9,865 bases of DNA from an uncultured Loktanella sp. (GCA_913061335.1 CAJXTP010000097.1:1-9865), one strand, 5' to 3'; counted from the first letter of the stretch, positions 1-6,250 are shown. Notes: generated from the letters alone by a model not told the origin. Made by a program: numbers and translations.

Positions 1-243
1 AAAGACATACTTCACGGCGAAAACGGCTATGATAAGCTCTACGGCGGTTCTGGTGGTGACCGGCTTTACGGCGGCGCGCAAAAGGACAAACTTTACGGCG
101 AAAACGGCTATGACACGCTCTACGGCGGTTCTGATGGTGACCGGCTTTACGGCGGCGCGCACAAAGACATACTTCACGGCGAAAACGGCTATGATAAGCT
201 CTACGGCGGTTCTGGTGACGACAAGCTTTACGGCGGTGCGCAC
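1..243 (+). repeat. In-frame 81-bp tandem repeat (three RTX nonapeptides per unit)
   Basis: Three units of 81 bp (27 residues, or three nonapeptides) begin at 1, 82 and 163. A degenerate continuation starts at 244. Units 1 and 3 are identical over their first 55 bases, while unit 2 differs at several positions (for example KDKLYGENGYDT against KDILHGENGYDK). The similarity therefore alternates A-B-A. The array runs off the left edge, so the true copy number is unknown. Confidence 0.9.
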
Positions 244-567
244 AAAGACCTCCTATTTGGTGGCGCTGGTGCTGACGTCTTGAACGGCGGGACCGGTATC
301 GACGGCCTGAATGGCGGCGCAGGTGGAGATACATTCGTGTTTCAGAACGGATTTGGTCAGGACACAATCACTGACTTCAACATCTCGCAATCCGGAGAAA
401 GAATTGCGCTTGGTGCGGTTTCCGGAATCACAAACTTCGCTGACTTGACTAACAACCATCTAAGCCAATCAGGAAGCAATGCGATTATCGACGACGGCCA
501 AGGCAACACAATCACTCTGTTGGGGGTAAATGTGGGCGATCTGCTTGCGAATGATTTCTTGTTCTGA
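1..567 (+). CDS. RTX-type calcium-binding secreted protein, 3' part only
   Basis: The reading frame is open from base 1 to a TGA at 565-567, giving 188 residues; the start lies outside the window. The first part is a run of glycine/aspartate nonapeptides of the GGxGxDxLx type (for example GGSGGDRLY and GGAGADVLN), which in RTX proteins form a parallel beta-roll that binds calcium outside the cell. After residue 105 comes a repeat-free C-terminal region that begins GGDTFVFQNGFGQDTITDF and ends ANDFLF. This layout is typical of type I-secreted proteins of Rhodobacteraceae, where the C-terminus carries the secretion signal. In several repeats the fourth glycine is replaced (GGAHKD, GGAQKD). The N-terminal effector or enzyme domain is missing, so the function of the whole protein (adhesin, protease, other) cannot be told. 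Neighbours give no hint, and no type I secretion genes are in the window. Confidence 0.9.
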   Translation, partial: KDILHGENGYDKLYGGSGGDRLYGGAQKDKLYGENGYDTLYGGSDGDRLYGGAHKDILHGENGYDKLYGGSGDDKLYGGAHKDLLFGGAGADVLNGGTGIDGLNGGAGGDTFVFQNGFGQDTITDFNISQSGERIALGAVSGITNFADLTNNHLSQSGSNAIIDDGQGNTITLLGVNVGDLLANDFLF

Positions 568-630
568 TGGGCATGATTTAAATTATGTAAATTTATCGTC
601 TTAAAAACAAGAAGCATGGGAATTGGCTCT

Positions 631-659
631 AAGGACGGTGGATCTGCCGCCCACTCCTT
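631..659 (+). terminator. Possible weak terminator of the RTX gene
   Basis: AAGGA-cg-GTGG pairs with CCAC-TCCTT (9 bp with a 2-nt bulge, 9-nt loop) 63 nt after the RTX stop codon. No T-run follows, so it may only be a 3'-end stabilising hairpin. Confidence 0.25.
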
Positions 660-865
660 ACAGTAAAGCTGACTAAATTCACCTTGGCGGTATTTGTCTT
701 TAGAGGTTTGAGATTAGCAGCCTTTACGACCAACCAAAGTTGGCCGAACCTCACTGCATTTTTTGCTGAACTTGTGCGGTATGACGATTGCTTCTGGTAG
801 GAAAACTGAGACTAGTCAGGCAGTTACCTGGTTACCGCAGCCGCCATGAAGGGGATCGACGCGGT

Positions 866-894
866 TTGGTATTCAACGAACAAAACCCTATAAT
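866..894 (+). promoter_or_regulatory. Sigma70-like promoter for the two-TM gene
   Basis: TTGGTA at 866-871, a 17-nt spacer and a perfect TATAAT at 889-894 form a good sigma70-type pair. Transcription would start near 901 and give a leader of about 140 nt before the ATG at 1042. This is read by eye; no transcript evidence is available. Confidence 0.45.
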
Positions 895-1011
895 TTTGCG
901 CGGGACGGCACGTTGCGCAGATTTATTTCTTACAATTATGTCAAATGTGCCCCAATTTTACCTCAAGCTGCACACGTCGTCGTCAATTCCAGGTCAAATT
1001 ATGCCTCTAAT

Positions 1012-1033
1012 TCCTAAACACGCGGATTTAGGA
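1012..1033 (+). promoter_or_regulatory. Inverted repeat covering the Shine-Dalgarno of the two-TM gene
   Basis: TCCTAAA (1012-1018) and TTTAGGA (1027-1033) are perfect complements with an 8-nt loop. The right arm contains the TAGGAG ribosome binding site of the gene starting at 1042, so a folded leader would hide it. Seven base pairs, mostly A-U, is a marginal stem that could open with temperature or ribosome contact. Confidence 0.4.
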
Positions 1034-1041
1034 GCAAGAGC

Positions 1042-1677
1042 ATGATGTCATCGGCAAAATATCCAAGGCAGTCACAACACAACATGACCACGCTTGATGT
1101 TCTTGACGCCGATAATAAGCTTATTATTGAAGAGCGAAGCAATCATGACGCGGCGCGGCAAATCGCAGAGGTGGCTCTTTGTGTCGTCGTCGGTGTCCTG
1201 CTTTTTGGGTCTTTTCTTCTTCTCGTTTTGCCTGAAATCCCTTTGTTTAGCCAAAATTTCGGTGTCAGCTTGTCAATGATGACGGTTGGTATTGCGATTT
1301 CGCTGTATGCATTTGCGACCAGAGGGTTCAAGCCGCAAGTCGGCTTTGACAAACTCAAGAAACAGTTCTGGGTTTGCAAACTGAATTCCAAGGGCCATGC
1401 GCGGATCGTCACACATTACCCACAGGCGGAAGTTCAAAGTGTTTTCATCCGACGCCCTAAAGCCCCATCCAAAGACGCTGTTCTGACCGCGCGGATCAAG
1501 GGTCGACTTTCTCCTGTCACTCTTTTACGCGGAAATTTGGACGATATCGAAGCGGCGCACCTGACGTTATGCGCGGCGCTACGCGACGTAGATTTCGTGC
1601 GTCCAGTCAAACCCGTCATGAGAACAAAATTGCGTAGCGCTCGACCGATGCGCGGTTTCCAAGCCGAGATTGCTTGA
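1042..1677 (+). CDS. Two-TM membrane protein of unknown function
   Basis: The protein has 211 residues and I do not recognise it as a named gene. Two hydrophobic segments at about residues 43-67 and 74-93 are joined by a short loop (PEIPLFSQNFG). They are followed by a soluble C-terminal part of about 115 residues rich in Arg and Lys. That part has alternating beta-like stretches (QVGFDKLKKQFWVCKL, HARIVTHYPQAEVQSVFIRR), somewhat like the small PH-like domains found after two TM helices in other bacterial membrane proteins; this likeness is an impression only. The ATG at 1042 is preferred because TAGGAG lies at 1029-1034, 7 nt upstream; Met15 (1084) is an alternative. The N-terminus (about 42 residues) is polar and has no signal peptide. 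The gene stands alone, about 195 nt before trxC on the same strand. Confidence 0.75.
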   Translation: MMSSAKYPRQSQHNMTTLDVLDADNKLIIEERSNHDAARQIAEVALCVVVGVLLFGSFLLLVLPEIPLFSQNFGVSLSMMTVGIAISLYAFATRGFKPQVGFDKLKKQFWVCKLNSKGHARIVTHYPQAEVQSVFIRRPKAPSKDAVLTARIKGRLSPVTLLRGNLDDIEAAHLTLCAALRDVDFVRPVKPVMRTKLRSARPMRGFQAEIA

Positions 1678-1830
1678 AGGCCCCACGGCGTAGCACACCC
1701 AAATCCACACAGCCTTTCTCTTTATTTACGCACGTGTTTAAGTGGACTGGGAATGGTTCCATCAATGCGTCGCTTAGGCACGAATTTACCTAGGCTGGCG
1801 TGTTACAGGTTTCCAACTGAATTTTCCGGC

Positions 1831-1854
1831 AATTTCTGAGGCGCAGAATTTTTG
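1831..1854 (+). terminator. Possible weak terminator or attenuator before trxC
   Basis: TTCTG (1834-1838) pairs with CAGAA (1844-1848) around a 5-nt loop. An AA/TT extension beyond a T-T mismatch and a run of T to 1853 follow. It could end the two-TM gene transcript or reduce read-through into trxC, which begins 18 nt later. The stem is short, so this is tentative. Confidence 0.25.
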
Positions 1855-1871
1855 TACAGTGAGGACAGGCG

Positions 1872-2309
1872 ATGACGATGGATGCCGTTAGAATAGCGTG
1901 TTTGTCCTGTGGGCAAGCTAACCGTGTACCAGTGGCCAAGCTCAACGCTGGGCCTAAATGTGCAAAATGCGCCAAGCCGCTCGTTGGCGGAAACGTGGCT
2001 TCGGTTGATGTGCAAACTCATGATAGGGCAGTGCGGTCCGATGACATACCACTGATCGTGGACTACTGGGCGCCTTGGTGCGGCCCCTGTCGGACGATGG
2101 CGCCGGAGTTTGCAAAGGCCGCCCAGACGTTACGTTTTAAGGCCCGTTTCGCCAAGATTGACACCGAACAATACCCAGCCGTTTCACAGCGGTTGCAGAT
2201 TAGGGGTATTCCGCTCTTGATCCTTTACGTCAAAGGCCAAGAGGTAGCGCGACTGTCTGGAGCACGGCCCGCATCAGACATCGAATCTTTTGTGAATCAG
2301 CATAATTGA
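1872..2309 (+). CDS. trxC: Thioredoxin 2 (zinc-binding thioredoxin)
   Basis: A 145-residue cytoplasmic disulfide reductase of the TrxC family, which reduces protein disulfides with electrons from thioredoxin reductase and takes part in oxidative-stress defence. Residues 10-33 hold two CxxC pairs (Cys10/Cys13 and Cys30/Cys33) that form the N-terminal zinc ribbon separating Trx2 from Trx1. The thioredoxin fold follows with the active site WCGPC at residues 69-73 and the cis-proline RGIP ending at Pro114. Length and order match the family. The ATG at 1872 has GAGG at 1861-1864; Met3 (1878) is a less well placed alternative. The gene is monocistronic as far as can be seen, and is convergent with rpsU across a structured intergenic region. 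Nothing in it looks damaged. Confidence 0.95.
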   Translation: MTMDAVRIACLSCGQANRVPVAKLNAGPKCAKCAKPLVGGNVASVDVQTHDRAVRSDDIPLIVDYWAPWCGPCRTMAPEFAKAAQTLRFKARFAKIDTEQYPAVSQRLQIRGIPLLILYVKGQEVARLSGARPASDIESFVNQHN

Positions 2310-2427
2310 TTGGAGTCTGGCAAGTTTCTTAATGTGACCTAGGGCGCATACAGTGAGCACCGGATGAACGCAAAATGGGATCGCCCAGACGCAAATCACA
2401 CATATTTTGAAAAGCTGTTTCACTAAG

Positions 2428-2465
2428 CGCAAATAGCATGCCCTCGTCTTAGGGCGTGATTTGCG
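2428..2465. other. Long stem-loop, 15 bp
   Basis: CGCAAAT (2428-2434) pairs with ATTTGCG (2459-2465), and CATGCCCT (2437-2444) pairs with AGGGCGTG (2451-2458) with one G-T wobble. A 2-nt bulge (2435-2436) and a 6-nt loop interrupt the stem. No T-run follows on either strand, so it is not a classic terminator. It could be part of a 3' UTR or a small RNA. Confidence 0.5.
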
Positions 2466-2468
2466 AGT

Positions 2469-2495
2469 ACCTTTGCCATCAGCTTCGGCAAAGGT
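2469..2495. other. Perfect 9-bp stem-loop
   Basis: ACCTTTGCC (2469-2477) and GGCAAAGGT (2487-2495) are exact complements around a 9-nt loop. It begins three bases after the previous hairpin. No T-run adjoins it on either strand. Confidence 0.5.
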
Positions 2496-2516
2496 CGGAT
2501 TAGGTCCGGCAAACAA

Positions 2517-2545
2517 ATCTCCCCAAGCCAGACGGCAGGGGAGAT
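2517..2545 (-). terminator. Likely terminator of rpsU
   Basis: ATCTCCCC (2517-2524) and GGGGAGAT (2538-2545) are exact complements with a 13-nt loop. Read on the minus strand the stem lies about 30 nt after the rpsU stop and is followed by TTGTTTG, a modest T-rich tail. On the plus strand it is followed by AATTTC, so it might also serve trxC. Confidence 0.5.
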
Positions 2546-2575
2546 AATTTCATCAAGGCAACAGTAAGGTTTAGA

Positions 2576-2776
2576 TCAACCTTCGCGCTCTAACTTTTTG
2601 CGTGCCAATTTACGGGACCGGCGAATCGCTTCGGCCTTATTGCGCGCCTTTTTCTCAGACGGCTTTTCGAAATGTTCCTTCAAGCGCATTTCGCGGAATA
2701 CACCTTCGCGCTGAAGCTTTTTCTTCAAAGCCCGAAGGGCTTGATCGACATTGTTGTCGCGAACACTAACCTGCAT
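2576..2776 (-). CDS. rpsU: 30S ribosomal protein S21 (bS21)
   Basis: A 66-residue, strongly basic protein beginning MQVSVRDNNVDQALRALKKK, the hallmark of bS21, a small-subunit protein near the mRNA exit region that helps initiation. The motif KLQREGVFREMR and the Lys/Arg-rich tail (RRSRKLARKKLEREG) are as in alphaproteobacterial S21. The start is the only sensible ATG, since the N-terminal sequence matches the family from the first residue. No clear Shine-Dalgarno is visible upstream. The gene sits alone on the minus strand, not in the rpsU-dnaG-rpoD arrangement of enterobacteria, and is convergent with trxC. A promoter candidate lies about 50 nt upstream and a terminator-like hairpin downstream. 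Confidence 0.95.
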   Translation of the reverse strand: MQVSVRDNNVDQALRALKKKLQREGVFREMRLKEHFEKPSEKKARNKAEAIRRSRKLARKKLEREG

Positions 2777-2829
2777 TTGGTTTTATCAATCTATCTTAGG
2801 GTGAATCTGGTATTTTTGGTTGGCTACCT

Positions 2830-2856
2830 ATTATCAAAGTGAAATTTATTTGTCGA
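2830..2856 (-). promoter_or_regulatory. Candidate rpsU promoter
   Basis: On the minus strand TCGACA (2851-2856, five of six matches to the -35 consensus) is followed after 15 nt by GATAAT (2830-2835, five of six). This would give a leader of about 45 nt. The spacer is shorter than ideal. Confidence 0.35.
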
Positions 2857-2928
2857 GGCTGCTTTGCACGAAATACGAGAGTGTCTCATGACAATACCAA
2901 GTTTATGTGTTTGATGCGCTAGTTTGCA

Positions 2929-2956
2929 AAATTTCCTCGGTTAATGTCGGAAATTT
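2929..2956 (-). terminator. Possible terminator of rsmJ
   Basis: AAATTTCC (2929-2936) and GGAAATTT (2949-2956) are exact complements with a 12-nt loop, about 57 nt after the rsmJ stop on the minus strand. The 3' arm there reads GGAAATTTTGC. The AT-rich stem and short T-run make it weak. Confidence 0.3.
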
Positions 2957-3013
2957 CGTCACCGCTAACCATTTGAAGGGCCGATTGTGCTGAAAGTGGT
3001 GGGGGTTGAGTCC

Positions 3014-3658
3014 CTAAGTCGCGCGGTGCTCGTTATCCACCATGAAAACATCGTATCGTGTTGTTTTTCCAAGAATTTGGTGAGTGCATGCCCGCAGTCC
3101 CTCAATCGGGTCAGCCTTCGCGGGCCACTTTAACACCACGCGATATTGTGCATGCGCCAGCGCGATACGCACCAAGTCAGCGGCATCATCGTCTGTGCCA
3201 ACGATCTCGCGAACTTGACGTAGCTCTCGTTTTACCAGCGCTGATTTTTTGCGAGGAGGGTGCATTGGATCAATCAATATTGCTTCGCCCGATAGCTCGG
3301 GAATCAAATCCTTGGCGTCTCCATGCAAAAGAGTCATGCGGCCAATGATTTCGCAAAGTTCGCCGCCCTCTTTTTCGGCGCGCTTCATACCCTCGGCCAA
3401 CAAGGCATGCATTTTTTCGGACCGCTCAATCATGACGACCTGTGCGCCGAGTGATGCCAACAGAAACGAGTCGCGTCCCAAGCCCGCAGTCGCATCAACA
3501 ATCATGGGCGTTTTACCTGCGCGCAGACCCATCGCTTTTGCGATATCTTGACCTCGTCCACCGCCAAAACGCAGTCGGTGCGCGACAGCACCAGTAACAA
3601 AATCAACCCTGAGGTCCGCTTCAGCCTTTTTCATGATCCGGTCATTTCCGTTTTCCAC
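3014..3658 (-). CDS. rsmJ: 16S rRNA (guanine1516-N2)-methyltransferase RsmJ
   Basis: A 214-residue class I SAM-dependent methyltransferase. In the E. coli family member it methylates G1516 of 16S rRNA in the assembling small subunit. Visible signatures are VDF (residues 18-20), AHRLRFGGGRGQDIAKA (26-42), the SAM-binding motif VDATAGLGRDSF (54-65), the acidic residue after it (Glu78), the catalytic-type DPMHPP (130-135) and KKSALVKRE. Together these are specific to RsmJ. Compared with the roughly 250-residue E. coli protein it lacks about 40 N-terminal residues. A TAA stop lies three codons upstream of the GTG at 3658, so no longer start is possible without a frameshift; ATG at codon 9 is the other option. 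It follows the PanB-like gene by 85 nt on the same strand, probably as a separate unit. Confidence 0.85.
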   Translation of the reverse strand: MENGNDRIMKKAEADLRVDFVTGAVAHRLRFGGGRGQDIAKAMGLRAGKTPMIVDATAGLGRDSFLLASLGAQVVMIERSEKMHALLAEGMKRAEKEGGELCEIIGRMTLLHGDAKDLIPELSGEAILIDPMHPPRKKSALVKRELRQVREIVGTDDDAADLVRIALAHAQYRVVLKWPAKADPIEGLRACTHQILGKTTRYDVFMVDNEHRAT

Positions 3659-3743
3659 AACAGGTTAAAGCCAACGTTCTTTTGCTTGTATTCGCTTTCC
3701 CACGGATGTCACGACTTAGAGCTACCGACGTTCAAATCTGTTT

Positions 3744-4580
3744 TCACAATTGCGGAGTTCGCTTATCTAAAGCTTCAAGCAGGATGTCTTTTTCATTGGG
3801 CAACATGCCGACCGAATGGGCCGCGTCGGGATAGGCGCCTGACACTACGGCGTCTTTGAAACCTTTTACTGCACGTCGTCGTTCAGTATCTAACTGCTTG
3901 CGAATTGAAGCACCGTCGCCCCATGATTTGGCGTGACGTGGCGGGTTTTCTGTTTCGCCGCAGATATCCTCGAAGAACAAGAACATCACGTCACCAGCGG
4001 CCCCGGCGCCGATTGAGCTGGTAACAAGCGACGTATGCTTACAGATTTCGGCCAACGCATCGTGGGCCACACATTCGACCTCGCATCCATACGCACCTGC
4101 ATCTTCTAATCGGCGCATGTCGTCCAATACCGCCAAGGCTTCTGCTGCCGTTTTCCCGATGGTACGCATTCCGCCATAGCGAATGGACAGAGACGGGACC
4201 ATGCCGACATGGCCCTGAACGCACAGCCCCTGTTTTGCGAGCAATTCAACGACATCCATGCTTCTGGGCGTTAAGACGGAATCCGCACCTGCCATTGCGG
4301 CATTGATCCCGCCCGCCAAAATTTCATCGTTGGTGATAAAGCGGCCGGCAAACAGTGCGGCCGTGATGAAGGTTGTTGGCGCGCCTTTTCTCACGTCCAC
4401 GAGCCAATCGCTTCCGGTGATGATCATGTCGATATTTTGATCTGCAATAATCCCCGCTTCTTCGGCGTTCTGAGCTGTGACTTGCGTCATCTTGGTGCCG
4501 CTCGCTTTGTTGGCGAGAATATCTGCAAGGGTTAGGTTACGCTGCTCGAGCGCGTGACCGTAGGTATAAATAGTTTTCAT
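3744..4580 (-). CDS. Divergent PanB-like (ketopantoate hydroxymethyltransferase superfamily) TIM-barrel protein
   Basis: A 278-residue protein recognisable as a relative of PanB, which transfers a hydroxymethyl group from methylene-tetrahydrofolate to 2-ketoisovalerate. Shared features are RKGAP (64-68), GHVGMVPS (123-130, PanB GHLGLTP), AGAYGCEVECV (161-171, with Glu169 at the place of the PanB catalytic Glu), SIGAGAAGDVMFLFFEDICG (189-208) and a closing YPDAAHSV (250-257). By hand alignment, about 20 residues between the PanB VGDSLG loop and RRGAP are missing. The three PanB metal ligands (Asp45, Asp84, Glu114 in E. coli) fall on Ser57, Ala or Thr around 73-75, and a TPR stretch at 104-106. 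It is thus unlikely to be the housekeeping pantothenate enzyme. The ATG at 4580 has GGAG upstream and lies 13 nt after the ferredoxin stop, as the last gene of the P450 operon. Substrate unknown. Confidence 0.7.
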   Translation of the reverse strand: MKTIYTYGHALEQRNLTLADILANKASGTKMTQVTAQNAEEAGIIADQNIDMIITGSDWLVDVRKGAPTTFITAALFAGRFITNDEILAGGINAAMAGADSVLTPRSMDVVELLAKQGLCVQGHVGMVPSLSIRYGGMRTIGKTAAEALAVLDDMRRLEDAGAYGCEVECVAHDALAEICKHTSLVTSSIGAGAAGDVMFLFFEDICGETENPPRHAKSWGDGASIRKQLDTERRRAVKGFKDAVVSGAYPDAAHSVGMLPNEKDILLEALDKRTPQL

Positions 4581-4593
4581 CTTATGGCTCCGG

Positions 4594-4911
4594 TTAAGTT
4601 TGGGATGCAGGAATGTGCACCACCAGCCCATCCAAATCGGGTGTGATCGCAACTTGGCAGCTGAGCCGACTGTTTGCCTTTGGGTCGATCACAAACTCGA
4701 TCATATCGGTCTCATCGCTATCTGGGGCGGGCAGAATAATGGACCCGTCTGCGACGTAGCAATGACAGGTTCCACACGCGCAGGCCCCGCCACATTCAGC
4801 AGAAATGCCGGACACTCCTGCATTCACGGCGACCTGCATAAGTGATTGACCCATCTGCGCCGTGGCTTCAATCCGGTTTCCATTGTCTTCGATGAACGTC
4901 ACTTTTGTCAT
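4594..4911 (-). CDS. [2Fe-2S] ferredoxin, putidaredoxin/adrenodoxin type
   Basis: A 105-residue soluble electron carrier. Cys40, Cys46 and Cys49 (CGGACACGTC) and Cys85 (RLSCQV) give the C-x5-C-x2-C...C cluster pattern of the vertebrate-type ferredoxins that feed bacterial class I P450s. Two further cysteines, Cys44 and Cys51, lie in the loop and are not expected ligands. The acidic stretch PDSDETDMIEF (63-73) corresponds to the partner-binding helix of this family, and the C-terminal region GLVVHIP is normal. AGGA stands 8 nt before the ATG. The gene begins 15 nt after the P450 stop, so it most likely supplies electrons to that P450. No ferredoxin reductase is in the window, so reduction must come from one encoded elsewhere. 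Confidence 0.9.
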   Translation of the reverse strand: MTKVTFIEDNGNRIEATAQMGQSLMQVAVNAGVSGISAECGGACACGTCHCYVADGSIILPAPDSDETDMIEFVIDPKANSRLSCQVAITPDLDGLVVHIPASQT

Positions 4912-4926
4912 TTTTCGATCCTAAAT

Positions 4927-6168
4927 TTATACTGCACGCCATGCGATCCGAAGCGATTTTGGGCCGCGCACGGAAAGACCACTTTTATACGCGGGGTGCG
5001 CGTCGACGAGTTGGATATCGGTGAACCGCTCATTAAGAGTTGTAAAGATCACATCCATATCCAAACGCGCCAGATGATTGCCGAGACAGAAATGCGTGCC
5101 GCCGCCAAAGGCCACATGGCGATTTGGACTGCGTGTCACATCAAATTTATCAGGGGCGTCAAAGCGCGCGGGGTCGCGGTTTGCTGCGCCATATAGCAAG
5201 CCAAATCGTGTGCCTGCCTTAAAATCTTGGCCGCCCACGGTGCAATCTTGTGTCGCGAACCGGTGAAAATACGGAAGCGGCGCCTCATAGCGAAACATTT
5301 CTTGGACGGCTGTTTTGATCAGGCTCGGATCATCACGTAATTTGGTGCGTTGGTCAGGGAACTTCAGCAATGAATGCATACCAGACCCAAGCACATCAAT
5401 CGTCGAGCCATGACCAGCCATCAAGATCAACATGCTGGTCGCAATCAATTCATCTTCGGTCATGAGCCCGTCTTGTTTTTGGACGAGCATCCGGCTTAAC
5501 AAGTCGTCTTGGGGTGCGGTTTCTCGTAGCTTCAGCAGTTCCAAAAGGTACAGGTAAAAATCCTTGGTCGCCTGTTCGGCGATGCGTTTGTCGTTGTCAT
5601 CACACCCGACATTAAAAAACCGAACGACGTTTTCTGACCACACCCGCAACTGAGGGCAATCTTCATCAGGAACCCCCAGCATCCGTCCGATGATATGACC
5701 CGGAATATGGGAGGCAAAATCTTCGACAAAATCAATCTCGTTTTGGTCCGCCAGCTCGGCCAATAGTTTATCAACGAATGCTTGGATCGCACCACGTTGT
5801 TTCAGGATCATCACAGGTGTGAATTCGCGGAAAACCAGCTTGCGCAGCCGATCATGAACGTCACCTTCGCTTTCCAGCAAGTTGAATTGAACGAACCGTT
5901 CGTGATGTGGCATGTCGTGCCAGTTCATTTTGCGTTGCTGTGCTCTACGCTCTGCGTTGGTTAAAATATCATCAGTTCCGCGCAGCATCGTCTTGTCCAA
6001 AGCGACGCGTTCAACATCGGCCATCTTCGTCAACATCCATGTATCGACATCTTCATAATAATACGGATGCGCGTGTTCCCGCAGTGCTGCGTAGGTCGGA
6101 TATGGATTGGCGGCAAATGCTTGCGACAGGGGATCAAAGCTAAGTTGATCGGCAGATGTAAGAGGCAT
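4927..6168 (-). CDS. Cytochrome P450, class I bacterial type
   Basis: A 413-residue soluble heme monooxygenase. Landmarks: the C-helix HDRLRK at 105-110; the I-helix MAGHGSTIDVLG around 250-261; the ExxR motif EMFR (Glu290/Arg293); and the heme loop FGGGTHFCLG (354-363) with Cys361 as iron ligand. No membrane anchor is present. The I-helix is unusual: the common AG-x-(D/E)-T-T reads A-G-H-G-S-T, so the acidic residue that normally helps oxygen activation is Gly254. The chosen ATG at 6168 gives a normal P450 N-terminus (MPLTSADQLSFDPLS); an upstream TTG at 6207 would add 13 residues but is a poor start. It is the first gene of an operon with a ferredoxin and a PanB-like enzyme, and diverges from an AraC-type regulator 105 nt away. 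The substrate and P450 family cannot be told by eye. Confidence 0.92.
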   Translation of the reverse strand: MPLTSADQLSFDPLSQAFAANPYPTYAALREHAHPYYYEDVDTWMLTKMADVERVALDKTMLRGTDDILTNAERRAQQRKMNWHDMPHHERFVQFNLLESEGDVHDRLRKLVFREFTPVMILKQRGAIQAFVDKLLAELADQNEIDFVEDFASHIPGHIIGRMLGVPDEDCPQLRVWSENVVRFFNVGCDDNDKRIAEQATKDFYLYLLELLKLRETAPQDDLLSRMLVQKQDGLMTEDELIATSMLILMAGHGSTIDVLGSGMHSLLKFPDQRTKLRDDPSLIKTAVQEMFRYEAPLPYFHRFATQDCTVGGQDFKAGTRFGLLYGAANRDPARFDAPDKFDVTRSPNRHVAFGGGTHFCLGNHLARLDMDVIFTTLNERFTDIQLVDAHPAYKSGLSVRGPKSLRIAWRAV

Positions 6169-6250
6169 GGATGAATTATCTCTCTTTGATTTGGGGACGA
6201 AGACCAAGACTACAGCACGGGGTAGCGGCGTAAATGCTTGAAACTATCAA

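Larger units (their letters stand above)
568..1041. other. Gene-free stretch between the RTX gene and the two-TM gene
   Basis: No convincing coding region is seen in these 474 bases; the longest open frame starts with TTG at 788, has no Shine-Dalgarno and resembles nothing. Contents that can be supported are an imperfect hairpin at 631-659, a small stem CCAAC/GTTGG at 730-743 enclosed by GAGGTT/AACCTC at 703-708 and 747-752, a promoter-like pair at 866-894, and a hairpin at 1012-1033 covering the ribosome binding site of the next gene. No transposase remnant is recognised. Confidence 0.6.
2310..2575. other. Structured intergenic region between convergent trxC and rpsU
   Basis: No coding region is supported here; a minus-strand open frame at 2274-2516 overlaps the end of trxC and has no recognisable product. 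The right half holds three consecutive stem-loops: 2428-2465 (15 bp), 2469-2495 (9 bp) and 2517-2545 (8 bp). The left half (2310-2427) shows nothing notable. Confidence 0.6.

Noticed and set aside
1..243. CRISPR array or non-coding satellite
   Set aside because: The 81-bp units are contiguous, without unique spacers, and encode in-frame RTX nonapeptides.
788..1045. 85-codon open frame in the gap after the RTX gene
   Set aside because: TTG start without ribosome binding site, spans the promoter candidate and the hairpin, and overlaps the well-supported start at 1042.
2274..2516. 80-codon open frame on the minus strand downstream of rpsU
   Set aside because: Overlaps the end of trxC and the stem-loops; the translation has no recognisable features.
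3548..3859. 103-codon plus-strand open frame between the PanB-like gene and rsmJ
   Set aside because: Antisense to the ends of two recognised genes; no start signals or familiar sequence.
3744..4580. Housekeeping panB for pantothenate synthesis
   Set aside because: Metal-ligand positions and a loop of PanB are missing and the gene is in a P450 operon with no panC nearby.
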